Shown here piece after piece: positions 49,401 to 58,262 of a DNA stretch of 64,000 nt; positions within the stretch are counted from its first letter, which is position 1, and each line of letters opens with the position of its first letter. Below the pieces are notes generated by a model. The model had not been told where the DNA came from. It saw only the letters and a program-made list of their open reading frames with translations, and made no database searches. Source of the stretch: CAZUAQ01 sp964618455 (GTDB lineage: Bacteria > Planctomycetota > Phycisphaerae > UBA1845 > PWPN01). The DNA lies in contig CAZUAQ010000032.1 of assembly GCA_964618455.1 (NCBI GenBank), positions 1-64,000 on the forward strand. Reading direction: 5' to 3'. Both the position numbers and the translations under genes were made by a program.

Positions 49401-50702
49401 ATGGCGAAAATGTATTACAGCGCGGAAGAGGTGATCGCCAAGCTGGGATGCACCCAGGATGGTCTGCAGGAACTGGCGAAGGAAGGCAAACTGCGTGAAT
49501 TCCGGGACGGCGGTAAGCTGTCATACCTCGTGGAAGAGGTGGACAAACTCGCTTCGGAATCTTCATCGGATGCTTCGGACGATACGGGTGAACTGACGCT
49601 CTCCCTCGATGATTCCGGATCGGATATGCCGTCGGAAGGCGGCGGGTCCCCCTCGGCCGGCGACTCGGGGCTCGGTGAACTCTCATTGGCCGATTCGGGC
49701 AGCGGCGCGCCGCTGGACCTGTCGGACGAAGGCACGCCCGCCACGCCGCTCTCTCTCGATGGCTCGGACGCGCCCCTGGATATGGGCTCGGGCAGCGGGA
49801 CGCCTCCGCTTCAGGACAGCGATGCACCGCTTCTGTCCCAAAACAAGGATGACGGCGCGGTGACTCCGCCGGCTTCGGATGCCTTGAATCTCGATGCGGG
49901 GTCGGGCGAGTTGTCGCTGGAAGACAGTGGCAGCGGCTCGGGCGGATTGTCGCTGGACGATACCAAGAGCGAGGAGTCGGGTTCGGGAGGTGGCGGCGGC
50001 GATATGATGAGCCTCGACGAGGTGGACAAAGATGCCGTCGAGGGGATGAAGAAAGACGATACGGTGATCACCAACATCGGCATCAGTGTGTTCGATGACG
50101 ATGACCTGGAGATCGCCGCCGACCCGATGGCCAAGACGATGCTCACCGGTGGCGACGAGCACCTGGGCCTGGACGGCAGCGGTGGAGGGTCGGGCCTGCT
50201 CGACCTGACGCGCGAAAGTGATGATACGTCGCTCGGCGCGGAACTGCTCGAAGGGATCGACCTGGGGGATACCGCCGAGACCGAAGCGGCGCCGATCGAG
50301 GAACCCGAGGCCGGCGGCGGCGAGGAAGAGGAAGACCTGCCCGAGCCTGAGTTGGACGCGGCCCCGTCACCGGCCATGGTGCCGATGGCAGCCGCGGGCT
50401 ATGTGGAACCGGCGTCGCCTGCCTTCACGGGACTGCTGATCGCCGCCACGCTTGCCTTGGGCCTGGCGGGGGCCTTGACCATGGCCAACCTGATGAGCGT
50501 CTGGCCCGGTTACCTGAGCACCCTCTCTGAACAGTTCTGGATTGTCTTGGGTGGTTCGATCGTGCTGGGCGGAATCTTCGCCGGGGTGGGCCACTTCGTC
50601 GGCCGACCCGCCTCACCGAAGAAGCCGAAAGCTCCCAAGAAGCCCAAGGCCAAGAAAGAGAAGAAACCCCGCAAGGGTAAGAAAGGCAAAGGCGACGCCT
50701 GA
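49401..50702 (+). CDS. Membrane-tethered helix-turn-helix-like protein with long acidic linker
   Basis: 433 residues. The first 45 (KMYYSAEEVIAKLGCTQDGLQELAKEGKLREFRDGGKLSYLVEEVDKLA, quoted in part) match the MerR/excisionase-type DNA-binding fold used by planctomycete proteins of this kind: Y-x-x-E-E-v-x-x-x-L-x-x-s, x-L-x-x-l-v-x-x-G-x-L-x-x-f-r-d. Residues about 50-300 are a Ser/Asp/Gly/Glu-rich, probably disordered linker with repeated 'LSLDDSGSG'-like units. Near the C-terminus are two hydrophobic helices (AFTGLLIAATLALGLAGALTMA and QFWIVLGGSIVLGGIFAGVGHF), then a Lys-rich cytoplasmic tail. A DNA-binding head tethered to the inner membrane is plausible; regulation or chromosome anchoring cannot be distinguished. 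Confidence 0.75.
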   Translation: MAKMYYSAEEVIAKLGCTQDGLQELAKEGKLREFRDGGKLSYLVEEVDKLASESSSDASDDTGELTLSLDDSGSDMPSEGGGSPSAGDSGLGELSLADSGSGAPLDLSDEGTPATPLSLDGSDAPLDMGSGSGTPPLQDSDAPLLSQNKDDGAVTPPASDALNLDAGSGELSLEDSGSGSGGLSLDDTKSEESGSGGGGGDMMSLDEVDKDAVEGMKKDDTVITNIGISVFDDDDLEIAADPMAKTMLTGGDEHLGLDGSGGGSGLLDLTRESDDTSLGAELLEGIDLGDTAETEAAPIEEPEAGGGEEEEDLPEPELDAAPSPAMVPMAAAGYVEPASPAFTGLLIAATLALGLAGALTMANLMSVWPGYLSTLSEQFWIVLGGSIVLGGIFAGVGHFVGRPASPKKPKAPKKPKAKKEKKPRKGKKGKGDA

Positions 50703-51100
50703 GGAATCCTCCCACTCCAGCTTGATACACTTGCCTCTCTGCAGCGCTGCCTTATTCTGCCGTTCGGATATCTTCGGGGGCGGCTAGGATATCATCAGGC
50801 GGCAGGCTTGCTTTTAGAATTCCCCGGCATCCGTCGTTTGTGATGGGTTTATAAGAAAAGGTGAACCGGCAGGAGGCCGCTGCGCCAGCCCGTGGAGCCA
50901 TGTCCACGCTCATGGTGTCGAGTGTGTCGGTGGAACCGACTCCCATCGATCTCTCCCTCCCGCAACCGGCGGCAAAGTACGCTCCGGTATCTCCCGGATG
51001 CCGCTCATCCTGCTGGCGTCATGACAAGATTTCGCCTATGTTACGGCGTTGAAGTCAACGCAAGGGATACCCGGTCAGGCAAGGCGACAAGGAGGCACTC
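50703..51100. other. 398-base intergenic region
   Basis: I see no supportable gene. A frame at 50861-51052 lacks a ribosome site and family features. The only clear element is the strong AAGGAGG ribosome site ending at the 51101 gene. Confidence 0.6.
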
Positions 51101-51991
51101 ATGTCCATGCGTCGAGCGACGAGCGTGTTGCTGGTCATCATGGGACTGTCCAGCACAGGATGCTACTACGATCAATGGAAGGCGCAGGAGCGTGCGAATA
51201 AATCGTTGCAGGAGCGCCTGACGGAGGCGGAGGAGACGCTGCAGAACTGCGAGTACATGAACAAGCAGAAGGACATCGAGATCGACGCGTTGTCCAAGCA
51301 GCTCGCCGCGCGAGGGGAACAGCTCGGTTCGATGCAGTCGGAGGTGAGCGGTCTGCGTTCGAGCCTTCGCAGCAGTCAACAGACGCTCGAAGAGATGGCC
51401 AAGAGCGGTCCGGGCGAAGTGATCATCACGCCAATGCCGGTGCTCCCGCCTCAGCTCGATGCCGACTTGAAGGAGCTGGCCAGCCAGTATCCCGATGCGA
51501 TCGAGTACGACCCCCAGAAGGGCGCGGTCCGCTGGAAGTCGGACCTGCTCTTCCCCCTCGGGAGCGACAGCCTGGCGGAAAATACCATCTCGGCCGACGC
51601 GCTCGAGAAGTTCGCCCAGATCGTACGCTCCAGCGCCACCGGTTTCGACGTCATCGTCGTGGGGCACACCTGCACGACGCCGATCCGCCGGGCCGAGACG
51701 CTGGCCAAGCATCCGACCAACTGGCACCTCTCGGCACACCGGTCCATCGCGGTCATGAACCTGTTGGCGAGCCAGAATATCGCTCAGAATCGAATGGGCG
51801 TCATGGGCTACGGCGAGTATCGGCCGATTGCGTCGAACGGCACGCAGGACGGACGGGCCAAGAATCGCCGCGTGGAGATCTACCTCGTGCCGCGCGACTC
51901 GGTGCGCTCGATGAGCATGGGCGTGTTCGAGGTCAAGGAGCGGGGACTGGCATTCGTCATGGATCGGGCGATTCTTCCAGACGAGTCGTGA
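51101..51991 (+). CDS. OmpA-family lipoprotein (Pal-like)
   Basis: 296 residues with a strong AAGGAGG ribosome site. Signal peptide with lipobox LSSTGC, then a coiled coil of about 90 residues (LQERLTEAEETLQNCEYMNK, then LSKQLAARGEQLGSMQSEVS), a spacer, and an OmpA C-terminal domain: LLFPLGSDSLAENTISADALEKFA, DVIVVGHTCTTPIRRAE (the G-H-T-D position has Cys for Asp), LSAHRSIAVMNLLAS and DGRAKNRRVEIYLVP. The domain binds peptidoglycan in other bacteria, which fits a link between outer membrane and cell wall. The GHTD to GHTC change removes a ligand-contact Asp. Confidence 0.88.
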   Translation: MSMRRATSVLLVIMGLSSTGCYYDQWKAQERANKSLQERLTEAEETLQNCEYMNKQKDIEIDALSKQLAARGEQLGSMQSEVSGLRSSLRSSQQTLEEMAKSGPGEVIITPMPVLPPQLDADLKELASQYPDAIEYDPQKGAVRWKSDLLFPLGSDSLAENTISADALEKFAQIVRSSATGFDVIVVGHTCTTPIRRAETLAKHPTNWHLSAHRSIAVMNLLASQNIAQNRMGVMGYGEYRPIASNGTQDGRAKNRRVEIYLVPRDSVRSMSMGVFEVKERGLAFVMDRAILPDES

Positions 51992-52046
51992 CGCGGAGAC
52001 GCAGGTTCGCGTTCCCGCAGTTTCCGACATCATGCATCGACACTAA

Positions 52047-52084
52047 AGAGGCACCTCACTGGTTTGAGGGTGCCTCTTTTTCAT
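52047..52084 (+). terminator. Rho-independent terminator after the OmpA-family gene
   Basis: GAGGCACCTC (52048-52057) and GAGGGTGCCTC (52066-52076) form a near-perfect stem, then TTTTT. A TATAAT at 52094-52099 follows at once and may be the -10 box of the next operon, though no convincing -35 box is visible. Confidence 0.85.
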
Positions 52085-52280
52085 CGAAGGCATTATAATA
52101 CTTGGGTATCGACTTTGAGGGCCACGGCCCGTACTTTCGTCGCGGATACGGGTGTCGCTCGACACCCCGATGAGCGGAATTCAACGCGTGCCTCGATCCA
52201 CAACGCCGAAGCACGCGATGCTATCGCAACGATCAAGGATTTCTTTCAATATGTCATCGTGTTTGCTCTTACATGGAACC

Positions 52281-53393
52281 ATGCAGCAAGGTGATCGGTC
52301 TGTCCACGCACGTTGGGAGAGTCGTGCTCACTCTCTCTCTCGCGGATGCGGCGCGATCCTTGCCATCTTTGTTTTGCTTGGATGCGTCGGTTGCGAGGAC
52401 AAGAGCCAGATTCGCACGTACGCGACCGCCAAGGAAATCACGCCGGCCATGCGGGCCGCGAACACGCAGCGTGAGACGCAGCGTGAGACGCAGCGCGAAG
52501 TCATCGGGTATGACCTGCCCGAGGGTTGGCGCGACGAACCGGGCGGCGCGGAGGGCATGCGTTTCGCGACGCTCACCGCGGGCGACGAGAGCAATCCGCT
52601 GGTGGTGACGGTCATTCCGTTGGCCGGCGACGCGGGTGGCATTCTGAACGTCATAAAACTCTGGCAGCAGCAGGTCGGCATGGGCGAGGTCAAGACGGAG
52701 CAGATACAAGGGAAAGACGGTTCGGAGGGCTTGATTGTCGATATCGCCCCGGGACTGGATGCCCAGACCGATGAACCCCAGCAGATCCTGGCGGCGATCT
52801 TTCGCAGCAGTCAGCACTCGTGGTTCGTCAAGGCGATGGGCGCTCCGGACGTGGTCGAGGCGCAGCGTGAAAAGTTCATGGCGTTGAGCACATCGGTCCG
52901 GTTCGAAGGCGGGCCTGCGCGAACCGGCGGAAGCGAATCTGTGGGCATGGACACGGACAACGGGACCAGCGCCGTGCGTTTGCCGGGCTGGGAATTGCCA
53001 GCGGGATGGGTTCAAGAGGCCGAAGCGCGTCCCTTCTCCGTGCGATCGTTCACGGTCGAGCGTGACGGCGAGCAGGCCGTGTTCACGATCTCACCGCTCA
53101 GCAGCGCGCCGCAACTGCGCGATAATGTCAACCGCTGGCGGGGGCAGGTGGGCCTGATGCCGGTCGAGCACCTGGAGGATACCAGCACCCCGGTCACCAT
53201 CTCCGGCCATCAAGGGATCCGGGTGGACCTCGCCGGAGAGCAGCAGCGACTCCTGGGATTGATCCTGCCGGTCGAGGGGACCACGTGGTTCTTCAAGTTG
53301 ATGGGGCCGCTCGGTGTGATGGAAGCGGAAAAGACATCGTTTGATGAGTACATCGCGTCGCTTGATTTCGGAAAGGACGGTTCGGATGAGTAG
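52281..53393 (+). CDS. Lipoprotein with two similar domains, upstream of resB
   Basis: 370 residues from ATG 52281; an ATG at 52251 is also possible. Lipobox region FVLLGCVGC. The mature part begins with a small tandem RETQ repeat (RETQRETQRE), then two copies of a beta-rich domain, each starting with 'LPEGW': YDLPEGWRDEPGGAEGMRFA...NPLVVTVIPLAGDAGG and WELPAGWVQEAEARPFSVRS...QAVFTISPLSS. Each domain ends with a helix and 'GxDxWFxKxxG' (HSWFVKAMGAP; TTWFFKLMGPL). I do not know the family. Its 8-base overlap with resB suggests a role in cytochrome c assembly or in the complexes that use it. Confidence 0.75.
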   Translation: MQQGDRSVHARWESRAHSLSRGCGAILAIFVLLGCVGCEDKSQIRTYATAKEITPAMRAANTQRETQRETQREVIGYDLPEGWRDEPGGAEGMRFATLTAGDESNPLVVTVIPLAGDAGGILNVIKLWQQQVGMGEVKTEQIQGKDGSEGLIVDIAPGLDAQTDEPQQILAAIFRSSQHSWFVKAMGAPDVVEAQREKFMALSTSVRFEGGPARTGGSESVGMDTDNGTSAVRLPGWELPAGWVQEAEARPFSVRSFTVERDGEQAVFTISPLSSAPQLRDNVNRWRGQVGLMPVEHLEDTSTPVTISGHQGIRVDLAGEQQRLLGLILPVEGTTWFFKLMGPLGVMEAEKTSFDEYIASLDFGKDGSDE

Positions 53394-54771
53394 TACCGTC
53401 GAGCAGGTCTTGAAGCCGGTGGCTTCGCTGAAGCTGACGGTGGCGTTATTCGCTCTGTCGGTGTTTCTCGTATTCGCGGGAACGCTGGCGCAGGTCGAGC
53501 AGGGCATCTGGACGGTGGTCAGCCAGTATTTCCGGTGCCTGGTGGCCTGGATCGATCTCTCCATTTTCTATCCCGGGGAGGTCGAGTTCCTGAAGGATCG
53601 GGGGTTTTACTTTCCCGGCGGATGGCTGCTCGGCGGGCTCCTGCTGATCAATGTCCTGGCGGCGCACACCATCCGGTTCAAAGTGAAGGCGGAGGGCACG
53701 AGCCTCGTGCTCGGTCTGATCTTTCTGGCCGCCGGCATCGGTCTGACATGGATGGTCCTGCGGGGCGACTTCACCAAGGATGTGGCCGCGACTGAAGGCG
53801 ACGCGTTCTGGCGCGTGCTGTACCGGCTGATGCAGGGCGGCGGCGCGGCCGTGGTCCTGTGGGTTGGATGCATATTCCTGTTCAAACGTCGCGCGGGCAT
53901 CGTGCTGCTTCACGGCGGGATCATCCTGCTGCTGATGGGTGAACTGGTGACGGGGCTTTATGCCCGGGAAGGCCGCATGACCATCGCCGAGGGCGAGTCC
54001 GCCAACTTCGTCTATGACCTGCGCAACATCGAACTCGCCCTGATCGACCGCAGCAACCCGGGACACGACCAGGTGATGGTGGTTCCCGACGACCTGCTGA
54101 GCTCGGGCAAGACGATCAGTCATGCCAAGCTGCCGGTGGATCTCGAAGTCGAGCGGTACATGAGGAACTCGGTCGAGCCTTCGCGCGAGATCATTGCCGA
54201 GGACAACCCGGTCACGACGGGCTTCGGACTGCAGTATCAGACGCGGGAGATCGCGGAGGCGAGCGGCACCGACACGCAGCAGAACGTCAGCATGCCGGCG
54301 GCATACATCACCTTCAAGGACAAGGCGAGCGGCAACGCGCTGGGGACGTACCTCCTGTCCACGTATTGGAGCGGGGCGCCGCAGCACGTTCGTGTTGGTA
54401 ACAGGATCTACGACGTAGCCTTGCGCTTCGAACGGGATTACCGGGACTTCGCCATCGAATTGATCGACTTCCGGCATGACCGATACGTCGGCACGAACAA
54501 GCCGAAGAACTTCTCGAGCGAGGTCCGGATTCGTGATCCCGAACACCAGGTCGATCGTACCGTGAAGATCTGGATGAACAATCCGTTGCGGTATCGGGGC
54601 GAGACGTATTACCAGGCGTCGTTCGTCGGTGAGGACATCACGGTCCTCCAGGTCGTCAAGAATGTCGGCTGGATGATTCCGTATGTCGCCTGCATGATCG
54701 TCTCGATGGGGATGCTGTCTCACTTCGGAATGAGCCTGGGCGGATTTTTGCGGAAGAGAGGTGCGGCGTGA
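53386..54771 (+). CDS. resB: Cytochrome c biogenesis protein ResB (Ccs1)
   Basis: 461 residues from ATG 53386. System II cytochrome c maturation: with CcsA it moves haem across the membrane and attaches it to apocytochrome. The N-terminal part has two membrane helices (LKLTVALFALSVFLVFAGTLAQ and WLLGGLLLINVLAAHTIRF), a third and fourth follow (GLIFLAAGIGLTWMVL, AAVVLWVGCIFLFKR). A large periplasmic domain (about 190-430) contains ResB-type strands such as TVKIWMNNPLRYRGETYYQASF. It ends with a helix (VGWMIPYVACMIVSMGMLSHF) and overlaps ccsA by the four-base GTGA. Confidence 0.9.
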   Translation: MSSTVEQVLKPVASLKLTVALFALSVFLVFAGTLAQVEQGIWTVVSQYFRCLVAWIDLSIFYPGEVEFLKDRGFYFPGGWLLGGLLLINVLAAHTIRFKVKAEGTSLVLGLIFLAAGIGLTWMVLRGDFTKDVAATEGDAFWRVLYRLMQGGGAAVVLWVGCIFLFKRRAGIVLLHGGIILLLMGELVTGLYAREGRMTIAEGESANFVYDLRNIELALIDRSNPGHDQVMVVPDDLLSSGKTISHAKLPVDLEVERYMRNSVEPSREIIAEDNPVTTGFGLQYQTREIAEASGTDTQQNVSMPAAYITFKDKASGNALGTYLLSTYWSGAPQHVRVGNRIYDVALRFERDYRDFAIELIDFRHDRYVGTNKPKNFSSEVRIRDPEHQVDRTVKIWMNNPLRYRGETYYQASFVGEDITVLQVVKNVGWMIPYVACMIVSMGMLSHFGMSLGGFLRKRGAA

Positions 54772-56621
54772 ATCGGTGGGTGCGTTTGATTCCGGTCTTC
54801 GTCGTCGTGCTGGCGACCTGCTGGGTGGCCAGCAAGGCGCGCATGCCTCAGCCCGAAGCCGGCGAGATGAATCTCGAGGCGTTCGGCAAGCTGCCGGTGG
54901 TCTTCCACGGTCGCGTGAAACCGTTCGATACCCTGGCGCGCAACAGCCTGGTCGTCGTGTCGGACAAGCAGGAGTTCAAGGATGCCGACGGCGAGAAGCA
55001 GCCGGCGATCCGGTGGCTGCTCGACGTGATCACGCGCAGCGAGGGGGCCGACGATCACGAGGTGTTTCGCATCCACAATCTCGACCTGATCGAGTCGCTC
55101 GGTCTCGAGGAGAAGAGCGGCAGCTTCCGGTATGCTCTGTCGGAGTTCCGGGACAAGACCCCGATCGTTTTCGAGCAGGCCCGCAGCGCAAGCGACAAGC
55201 CGACGATACAGCAGGATGCGTACGAACGCAGCGTCATGACGCTGGCCAATCATCTGGCGTTCTACGAAGACCTGCGCCATGCGCACGAAGAGCCGAGGGA
55301 GCCGTATGAACGTTGGCTTCGCAGCCTGGAGCACCGCATGGAAGATCCGCGCTACCAGGAGCGGCTCGTGCACGCGGTAGCGCCACTGTCGGAAGGAGCG
55401 TCGCCCGACGCGTGGGAGTCCTACACGTTCGCTGCCGCCAAAATGGCGGCCCAGGGCACTCCGAATGTCTCCCTGGGGGCATTAAGGCAGATCTTTCACG
55501 CCTATCACCGCGGGGACGTGACGGAGTTCAATCGAGGCGTCGAGCAGTACGGCGCGCTCGTGGCGGATGCGCACCTGCAGGGAAGCGAGAAGCTGGGCTT
55601 CGAGTACTTCTTCAATCACTTTTCGCCGTTCTATCTTGCCTCGGTGCTGTACGTGTTTACCTTCCTGCTCGGTGTGTTCTCGTGGATCGGTCTTCGTGAG
55701 CCGCTGCGGCAGAGCGCACTGGCGCTGATCCTGTTTACCTTCGTGCTGCACACGGCCGGGCTGGCGTCACGGATCTACATCACGGGCTATCCGCCGGTGA
55801 CCAACCTCTACTCCTCCGCCATTTTCATCGGCTGGGGATGTATTCTGCTGGGCATCATCATCGAGTTCATCTTCAAGATCGGCGTCGGCAATCTCGTCGC
55901 CTCAGTGCTCGGGTTCACGACGCTGCTGATCGCGCATTTCCTGAGCCTTCAGGAAGGCGAGACGATGGAGATGATGCAGGCGGTGCTGGACACGAAGTTC
56001 TGGCTGGCGACGCACGTGGTGACGATCACGTTCGGGTACACCGCCACTTACTTTGCCGGCGGCGTGGCGATCGTCTACATCCTGATGCGCCTGATCGTCG
56101 GCGTCGATAAGGAATTCGATCGTATTCTCGCGCGGATCATGTATGGCACGATCTGTTTCGCGCTTCTGCTCAGCTTCGTGGGCACGGTCCTGGGCGGGCT
56201 CTGGGCCGATGATTCCTGGGGCCGCTTCTGGGGCTGGGACCCGAAAGAAAACGGCGCGTTGATCATCGTGCTGTGGAACGCGTTGATCCTGCACGCGCGG
56301 TGGGGCGGTATGGTCAAGACGCGCGGCATCGCGGTGCTGGCGGTCTTCGGCAATATCGTCACGTCGTGGTCGTGGTTCGGCGTGAACCAGCTCAGCGTCG
56401 GTCTGCATGCCTACGGCTTCATGGATTCCGCCGTCTTCTGGCTGGTGGCCTTCGTGCTTTCGCAACTGGTGGTGATGGGACTGGGGCTGATCCCCGTGCC
56501 GCATGCGCGGGCGGTGGCGGCCAACGAGCCCACCTCCGGCAAGAAGCCGAAGTCGGCGTCCTCACCGACCGGGCTGCCGGGAGATTCGGCCACCCCGGCG
56601 ACCGGGACCTCCGGAGGCTGA
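54768..56621 (+). CDS. ccsA: Cytochrome c biogenesis protein CcsA/ResC with long N-terminal domain
   Basis: 617 residues. The C-terminal half is CcsA: helices from about residue 285, with the tryptophan-rich haem-binding WWD motif (GGLWADDSWGRFWGWDPKEN, about 477-496) flanked by conserved histidines in LATHVVTITFGYT and LHARWGG. The first 280 residues form an extra extracytoplasmic domain (FHGRVKPFDTLARNSLVVVSDKQEF and more) anchored by an N-terminal helix. The same long form is common in planctomycetes and epsilonproteobacteria-like CcsBA arrangements. The C-terminal 40 residues are Ser/Pro-rich. The operon is lipoprotein-resB-ccsA. Confidence 0.93.
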   Translation: MNRWVRLIPVFVVVLATCWVASKARMPQPEAGEMNLEAFGKLPVVFHGRVKPFDTLARNSLVVVSDKQEFKDADGEKQPAIRWLLDVITRSEGADDHEVFRIHNLDLIESLGLEEKSGSFRYALSEFRDKTPIVFEQARSASDKPTIQQDAYERSVMTLANHLAFYEDLRHAHEEPREPYERWLRSLEHRMEDPRYQERLVHAVAPLSEGASPDAWESYTFAAAKMAAQGTPNVSLGALRQIFHAYHRGDVTEFNRGVEQYGALVADAHLQGSEKLGFEYFFNHFSPFYLASVLYVFTFLLGVFSWIGLREPLRQSALALILFTFVLHTAGLASRIYITGYPPVTNLYSSAIFIGWGCILLGIIIEFIFKIGVGNLVASVLGFTTLLIAHFLSLQEGETMEMMQAVLDTKFWLATHVVTITFGYTATYFAGGVAIVYILMRLIVGVDKEFDRILARIMYGTICFALLLSFVGTVLGGLWADDSWGRFWGWDPKENGALIIVLWNALILHARWGGMVKTRGIAVLAVFGNIVTSWSWFGVNQLSVGLHAYGFMDSAVFWLVAFVLSQLVVMGLGLIPVPHARAVAANEPTSGKKPKSASSPTGLPGDSATPATGTSGG

Positions 56622-56688
56622 TGGGGTACGATGTGCCCTCGTCAGGAGAGTCGTCGTACGCACCTGGTTATCTCCGGAGGTCGGCAGG

Positions 56689-57426
56689 ATGGCAGAGTCT
56701 TCGCGCCTTGAGGCTTTTTTCGAAGCCGTGGATCGGCTCAATCTCTGGACCAGCAGTTCCGCATTCAGGACCTACGTGCACTACCTGTTCGACGGTGTTG
56801 AATTGGACGGCAAGACGTTTCTCGATGTCGGTGCCGGCAGTGGGCAGTTCGGGTTCTATGCGGCGGCGGCCGGCGCGCGTGAAGTGATCTGTCTCGAGCC
56901 GGAAGAGGAGGGTTCGCGGCAGGGCATGCAGGATGATTTTCGGCGTCGCGCAGACTCGCTGGGCCTGAGCAATACCGAACTCCAGCCCGTCACGTTTCAG
57001 GAGTTCAGCCCCCAGAATGAGCCGATGGACGTCGTCTTCATGCACAACTCGATCAACCATCTCGAAGAAGACGCATGCTCACGCGCGCATCAGGATCCTG
57101 CTGCCCGAGAACTCTACATTGAACTCTTTCGAAAGCTCTACGGGATCATGTCGCCCGGTGGTGTTTTGATCGCGGCCGATTGCACACGCCACAATTTTTT
57201 CAACGCGATCGGCCTTCGAAGCCCCGTGCAGAAGACGATTGAATGGGAGAAGCACCAGTCCCCGCAAACATGGGCAGACCTGCTGGAGAAGGCGGGTTTC
57301 CATTCACCGCGTATTCGATGGACCAGCTTCAATACGCTTGGTCAGGTCGGGCGGGTACTTCTCGGCAATGCCGTCGCGGCGTATTTCCTGACAAGCCACT
57401 TCTGTTTGACGATGCGCAAAGGGTAG
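56689..57426 (+). CDS. SAM-dependent methyltransferase (class I)
   Basis: 245 residues from ATG 56689, preceded by GGAGG. SAM-binding motif FLDVGAGSGQFGFYAAAAGA (post I: VICLEPEEE). Motif II is DVVFMHNSINHLEEDAC, followed by a strand GVLIAADCTRH. This is the Methyltransf_11/25 pattern. The substrate region (about 150-230) contains FFNAIGLRSPVQKTIEWEKH and is not recognisable. It starts 68 bases after ccsA, is not obviously related to haem biology, and is convergent with the ThiF-like gene. Confidence 0.88.
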   Translation: MAESSRLEAFFEAVDRLNLWTSSSAFRTYVHYLFDGVELDGKTFLDVGAGSGQFGFYAAAAGAREVICLEPEEEGSRQGMQDDFRRRADSLGLSNTELQPVTFQEFSPQNEPMDVVFMHNSINHLEEDACSRAHQDPAARELYIELFRKLYGIMSPGGVLIAADCTRHNFFNAIGLRSPVQKTIEWEKHQSPQTWADLLEKAGFHSPRIRWTSFNTLGQVGRVLLGNAVAAYFLTSHFCLTMRKG

Positions 57427-57468
57427 ATGGATCGACTCAACCCATCGATGCGAGATCGGCGATACGTT

Positions 57469-58236
57469 TCATTGATCGAGTGATGAACACACCGGGCATC
57501 CGGGGTCGCGCTGGACACGTACCTTGCGGAAGGTCATCTGCTGGAGATCGCAGTACAGCAGGCTGTTCAGCAGTGGGCGACCGACCCCGGTGATCAGCTT
57601 GATCGCCTCGACCGCCGCCATGCAGGCCACGGTACCGGAGACCGCGCCGAAGACGGGAAATTGCCGCTTCCATGTGGGCGGCGCTTCGGTGTACAGGCAG
57701 CAGAGGCAGGGGGTCTGCCCGGGGACGATCGTCGTGATCTGGGCCTCGAAGTCGTACATGGCGCATTCGATCAGCGGCTTGGCCTGCAGGACGGCCTGCC
57801 GGTTCATGGCGAAGCGCTCGGGAAAGAGCGGGGCGCAGTCGATCACAAGGTCGGCCTGGGCCACGAGCGATTCGGCGTTTTCCTCGTTCACATTCTCCGG
57901 CACGCCTATCACGTCGAGGCGCGGGTTGAGCTCCTTCAGGCGCCGGGCAATCGACTCAATCCGCGGTGAGCCGAGGGCGTCGTGCGTCATCAGGAGCTGG
58001 CGGTTGAGGTCACTGGGCTTGATGTTGCCGCCATGGGCGATCACGAGGCGCCCCACACCGGCGGCGGCCAGCTCGTACGCGACCACACCACCGACACCGC
58101 CGCAGCGCGAAATCATGACCGATGCATTCTTGAGTTTCTCCTGGCCGGGCTCGCCGACGCCGTCAGACCACATCTGCCATTCGTAAACGGCGCGTTCCTC
58201 TTCGCTGAGCGGTTGGGGCTTGGGGTGCAGGGGCAT
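57469..58236 (-). CDS. ThiF/MoeB/HesA family E1-like adenylyltransferase
   Basis: 255 residues from ATG 58236. Nucleotide-binding GGVGGVVAYELAAAGVGRL (46-64), HGGNIKPSDLNRQLL (68-82, the ATP-site region with R-Q), and a zinc site formed by C177/C180 (TPCLCC) and C247/C250 (GCPVC). E1-like enzymes of this class adenylate the C-terminal Gly-Gly of sulfur carriers (MoaD, ThiS). Position at the end of the modABC operon favours a MoeB-like role in molybdopterin synthesis. No MoaD-like gene is in the window, so that is inference. In place of the usual 'DxDxVExSNLxRQ' the protein has GGNIKPSDLNRQ, lacking the first Asp. Confidence 0.85.
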   Translation of the reverse strand: MPLHPKPQPLSEEERAVYEWQMWSDGVGEPGQEKLKNASVMISRCGGVGGVVAYELAAAGVGRLVIAHGGNIKPSDLNRQLLMTHDALGSPRIESIARRLKELNPRLDVIGVPENVNEENAESLVAQADLVIDCAPLFPERFAMNRQAVLQAKPLIECAMYDFEAQITTIVPGQTPCLCCLYTEAPPTWKRQFPVFGAVSGTVACMAAVEAIKLITGVGRPLLNSLLYCDLQQMTFRKVRVQRDPGCPVCSSLDQ

Positions 58237-58262
58237 CAGGCGTCCATCCTCGCCGGGGGCGT

